Below, piece by piece: positions 5,871-8,478 of a stretch of DNA of 8,478 nt. Position 1 is the stretch's first letter. Each line of letters opens with the position of its first letter. The translations under genes and the position numbers were made by a program. Source of the stretch: Clostridiales bacterium (GTDB taxonomy: Bacteria > Bacillota_A > Clostridia > Lachnospirales > Lachnospiraceae); assembly GCA_030154385.1 (NCBI GenBank), contig JASKJZ010000091.1, forward strand, positions 1 to 8,478. The letters run 5' to 3'. Under the pieces are notes generated by a model. The model was not told the origin of the DNA. It worked only from the letters and a program-made list of their open reading frames with translations, and ran no database searches.

Positions 5871-7295
5871 ATGAAATTATCGCAGCTATTAGAACAATTA
5901 GAGCTAAAAAACAATGCTTTTCAAAGCGATTCTGCAAGGTTTCAGGGAGATTATGAAGTCTACCAATGTACACTTTCAGCTTCATCAAAACGATATCTAC
6001 GATTAGAAGATCATTGCCTTATCCTGCAAGATTTTGAGCTTTATGAAAAGGCAAGCAAACTTCTATTAAAAGAACAAGTTCTTACTCATAAAAAAGCAAT
6101 CCTTATGGAACTTCTCTACCAAAATCACACCTTACAAGATTTAATTGATACAGCATATCAAATATTGGATAACCCGATTTTCTTAGTCGATACCAGCTAT
6201 AAGATATTGGCAAGCTGCCAAAATATAGTCTATGATCGGCCAGACTTAGCAGAACAAACCATAGCTGGGTATATGAAAGAAGAAAATATAGAATCCATGA
6301 AAAAGGATCGCCTTTACGAAATTGCGAGAGAACAAGGCTATCCCTATTACAGCAAGCAAGAAGGCTCCTCCTATGGATGGGTGACAGCCCTCATTCATGT
6401 GCATGGTATTGAATCCGCACAAATGGGAGTCATGGACAGTAATCACCCGATTGAGGAACAGGATCTAGAATTAATCGATTTTTTATGCCGTCTTATTTCC
6501 ATAGAATTGCAAAAGAGCAATTTTTATAAAAACAACCAGTCCCTGATGCACAGCTTCTTTTTATCCGAGCTTTTGGAAAACCGTATACGGGATATTCACA
6601 CCATTCGCCACCGCATACAAAATTTAACCTGGAAAGTCACCGAATATATGTATATTTTAACTATTTCCGAGCAACGTGCCGACATTTTTGATAAAAAAGC
6701 ACAGCTTATTTCCAAGCAGCTCCATTTAATTTTGCCAGATAGCCGCTGGGTCATCTACGATGGACGTATCGTTTTTTTACTATGCTTACCAGACGCAAGC
6801 GGTGCCATCTTTAGGGAGGGCAGCGAACTATCAAACTACTTACAGATTAATAACCTAACTGCTTCAGTCAGTCGATGCTTCCATAGCTTTTTAGAGGTAC
6901 ATAAATATTACGAAGAATCCCTTACCGCTTATACGATGGGACAGCGCTTTGATCCCGATAAACATATGTATTTGTATAGCGATTATGTTTGCCAGCACAT
7001 AGGGGAGATTATTTCTGAGCAATATAAGCTCACTGATTTCTACCATCCAGTAATTGCTTCTATACAAGAATATGACATGCTCCATAACTCTCATCTATTA
7101 GAGACACTAAAGGAATACCTTACGTATCCAGACAATCCCTCGTTAGCAGCCGAACATCTTTTTGTTCACAAAAACACGCTGTTTTATCGCATGAGCAAAT
7201 TAAAAGAGCTCTTCAACGTGGATTTATCCAACGGAGAAGAGCGTCTAAAAATTCATCTAAGTCTTAAGTTCATGGAATTAAAGGCAGGTGATTAA
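5871..7295 (+). CDS. PucR/CdaR-family transcriptional regulator
   Basis: A 474-residue soluble protein, with ATG 5871 seven bases after AGGGGG. The C-terminus (about 405-474) carries the helix-turn-helix typical of PucR/CdaR proteins: LLETLKEYLTYPDNPSLAAE, then HLFVHKNTLFYRMSKLKELF, where the VHKNTLFYR stretch is the recognition helix region. Before it, a CdaR GGDEF-like region (about 235-390) with EESLTAYTMGQR and YLYSDY is seen. A GAF/PAS-like sensor is likely at about 80-215 (IFLVDTSYKILASC, GWVTALIHVHG, then EEQDLELIDFLCRLISIEL). Members sense small metabolites and often activate a neighbouring catabolic operon. It is divergent from the carrier protein operon across a 173-base region with operator-like palindromes, so it probably controls that operon and itself. 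Its TAA shares bases with the stop of the convergent transporter gene. The effector cannot be read from sequence; perhaps it is an organic acid or the operon's ester substrate. Confidence 0.88.
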   Translation: MKLSQLLEQLELKNNAFQSDSARFQGDYEVYQCTLSASSKRYLRLEDHCLILQDFELYEKASKLLLKEQVLTHKKAILMELLYQNHTLQDLIDTAYQILDNPIFLVDTSYKILASCQNIVYDRPDLAEQTIAGYMKEENIESMKKDRLYEIAREQGYPYYSKQEGSSYGWVTALIHVHGIESAQMGVMDSNHPIEEQDLELIDFLCRLISIELQKSNFYKNNQSLMHSFFLSELLENRIRDIHTIRHRIQNLTWKVTEYMYILTISEQRADIFDKKAQLISKQLHLILPDSRWVIYDGRIVFLLCLPDASGAIFREGSELSNYLQINNLTASVSRCFHSFLEVHKYYEESLTAYTMGQRFDPDKHMYLYSDYVCQHIGEIISEQYKLTDFYHPVIASIQEYDMLHNSHLLETLKEYLTYPDNPSLAAEHLFVHKNTLFYRMSKLKELFNVDLSNGEERLKIHLSLKFMELKAGD

Positions 7296-8478
7296 GCCAT
7301 CTTTTCCTCTTTATTTACCGCAGTATATAAAAGGCATAAAATGATTCCTGCCACTGCTAACATACCAGCGATTAAAAAAGCATGGCGGTAGCTGCCGGTT
7401 GCTGCTACAATTTTTCCAACTACGGTTGGCCCAAAAAAGCCAGCCAAGGCAAAACCAATGAACATGATTCCATAATTCACACTGTTGTTTTTTGCCCCAA
7501 ATTTATCTGCGGTAAAGCCTGGAAATACACCCATAAAGGAGCCAAAACATAAGCCTATAATCGCAACTGCACTTATAAACTGGAGGGTGCTGCCCTCTCC
7601 ACACGTATATAGAAGAAAGAGTCCTGCCATCGACAAACAAAATGCAAGAAAAAGAGTTCGCACTCTTCCGATCCGATCGGACAGAAAGCCTGCAAGCACG
7701 CGCCCCGTTGCATTAAAAAGCGCCAGTATGGATACGCAAGTCGCTGCCATTGCAGTGGACATTTTTATGATAGATTGTGCCATCGGAGAAGCCTGCGAGG
7801 TAATCATGAGTCCAGAAAACGCACCGCACATTAACATACAAATCATCAGATAAAAGTTGCCGTCTTTTATCATCTCCATCCAATTTCTATCGTTCTGTTT
7901 TTTACTATTCGAATTCGCTTCCCGTGGTACATATCCTTCTGGTATATAACCATCAGGACACTTCTCTATAAAAAATGCACAACCGCAAATAACAACCATA
8001 ACGACTGCCCCAATGATGCGAAACGTATTTTGCACACCCATAGATACGATGAGCTTATTCGCAATCGGAGGGATTATTACCGAGCTTAGACCATAGGTAG
8101 CGGTGGCAATTCCGCCAATTAACCCTCTTTTGTCCGGAAAGAATTTGACGGAATTATTTATCGTACAACCATAAACAAGCCCCATGCCAAGTCCGCATCC
8201 AAGTCCGTAGCTCACCACTAAAAATCCGATGCTGCTTGCAAAACCACTTGCAATTAAGCCTGCACCAAATAAAATTCCCCCTAAGAACACGACCCATTTG
8301 GGACCCATTTTATCATTAAAAAATCCCCCGGATATCATCGTGACAGGACCTACGGAATTTGCAACGGTAAATACAAGGGATAAACTAGCCGCTGTTAAAA
8401 CCGCACTTCCCGAAAGCCCATAGCGTTCAGACAAATGTGCCGCCATCGGCGACGCAAATACACTCCATGAATACAAGG
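7292..8478 (-). CDS. OFA-type MFS transporter (organic anion), 5' end cut by the window edge
   Basis: The frame is open to the right edge, and about 395 residues up to the C-terminus are present. The product starts mid-protein at YSWSVFASPMAAHL, the end of TM1 in the oxalate/formate antiporter (OFA) family, so some 20-25 residues are missing; a TTG at 8476 is not a credible start. OFA marks are GGFFNDKMGPKWVV (TM2-TM3 loop), KFFPDKRGLIGGIATATYGLSSVIIPP (split here by TM4-TM5), a charged central loop near EANSNSKKQNDRNW, and LSDRIGRVRTL (TM8-TM9 loop). The C-terminal tail is NKEEKMA. Eleven membrane helices are visible, twelve expected. The family moves small monocarboxylates or dicarboxylates such as oxalate, formate or lactate. 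It converges on the regulator, and the two stop codons overlap by four bases. It may supplement the broken transporter of the neighbouring operon. The substrate is not assignable. Confidence 0.88.
   Translation of the reverse strand, partial: LYSWSVFASPMAAHLSERYGLSGSAVLTAASLSLVFTVANSVGPVTMISGGFFNDKMGPKWVVFLGGILFGAGLIASGFASSIGFLVVSYGLGCGLGMGLVYGCTINNSVKFFPDKRGLIGGIATATYGLSSVIIPPIANKLIVSMGVQNTFRIIGAVVMVVICGCAFFIEKCPDGYIPEGYVPREANSNSKKQNDRNWMEMIKDGNFYLMICMLMCGAFSGLMITSQASPMAQSIIKMSTAMAATCVSILALFNATGRVLAGFLSDRIGRVRTLFLAFCLSMAGLFLLYTCGEGSTLQFISAVAIIGLCFGSFMGVFPGFTADKFGAKNNSVNYGIMFIGFALAGFFGPTVVGKIVAATGSYRHAFLIAGMLAVAGIILCLLYTAVNKEEKMA

Noticed and set aside
7292..8478. Naming the right-edge transporter an oxalate/formate antiporter
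   Set aside because: OFA family members also carry lactate and other anions; no oxalate-degrading gene (oxalyl-CoA decarboxylase or formyl-CoA transferase) is in the window, so only the family is assigned.

Overview
The window suggests a low-to-moderate-GC, anaerobic Firmicute of the class Clostridia, probably Lachnospirales. The basis is base composition, AT-rich intergenic DNA, strong AGGAGG-type ribosome binding sites, a phosphotransacylase/butyrate-kinase pair and a PucR/CdaR-type regulator. The exact taxon cannot be read from the sequence. No RNA genes, insertion sequences, CRISPR arrays or phage genes were seen.

Layout: bases 1-5697 carry one minus-strand gene string. In transcription order it holds a small acyl carrier protein (5697-5446), a CocE/NonD (peptidase S15-like) alpha/beta hydrolase (5433-3673), a phosphate acyltransferase of the Pta family (3604-2597), a butyrate-kinase-family acyl kinase (2595-1489), a broken major facilitator transporter (1464-243), and the first 72 codons of a second alpha/beta hydrolase of the HGGG type (216 to beyond base 1). 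A terminator-like hairpin lies between the CocE-type gene and the Pta-type gene. Bases 5698-5870 are a compact divergent control region with back-to-back promoters and three related TGTGTTA...AACACA elements, one of them a perfect 28-bp palindrome. Bases 5871-7295 (plus strand) encode the PucR/CdaR-like regulator. Bases 7292-8478 (minus strand) hold an OFA-type MFS transporter cut by the right edge; its stop codon overlaps that of the regulator.

How the genes may work together: a hydrolase with a Ser nucleophile, a carrier protein, an acyl-thioester:phosphate acyltransferase and an acyl-phosphate:ADP kinase together form a plausible route from an ester or amide substrate to free acid plus ATP, with transporters for the substrate or product. 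The unusual point is the stand-alone carrier protein as first gene, combined with a Pta that seems to have lost two arginines linked to CoA binding and a butyrate kinase altered at three expected substrate-pocket positions. My inference is that the acyl group may travel on the carrier protein rather than on CoA, so that ester cleavage would be energy-conserving. This is a hypothesis; only the gene content, order and residues are seen directly, and the family comparisons rest on memory of the families, not on a computed alignment.
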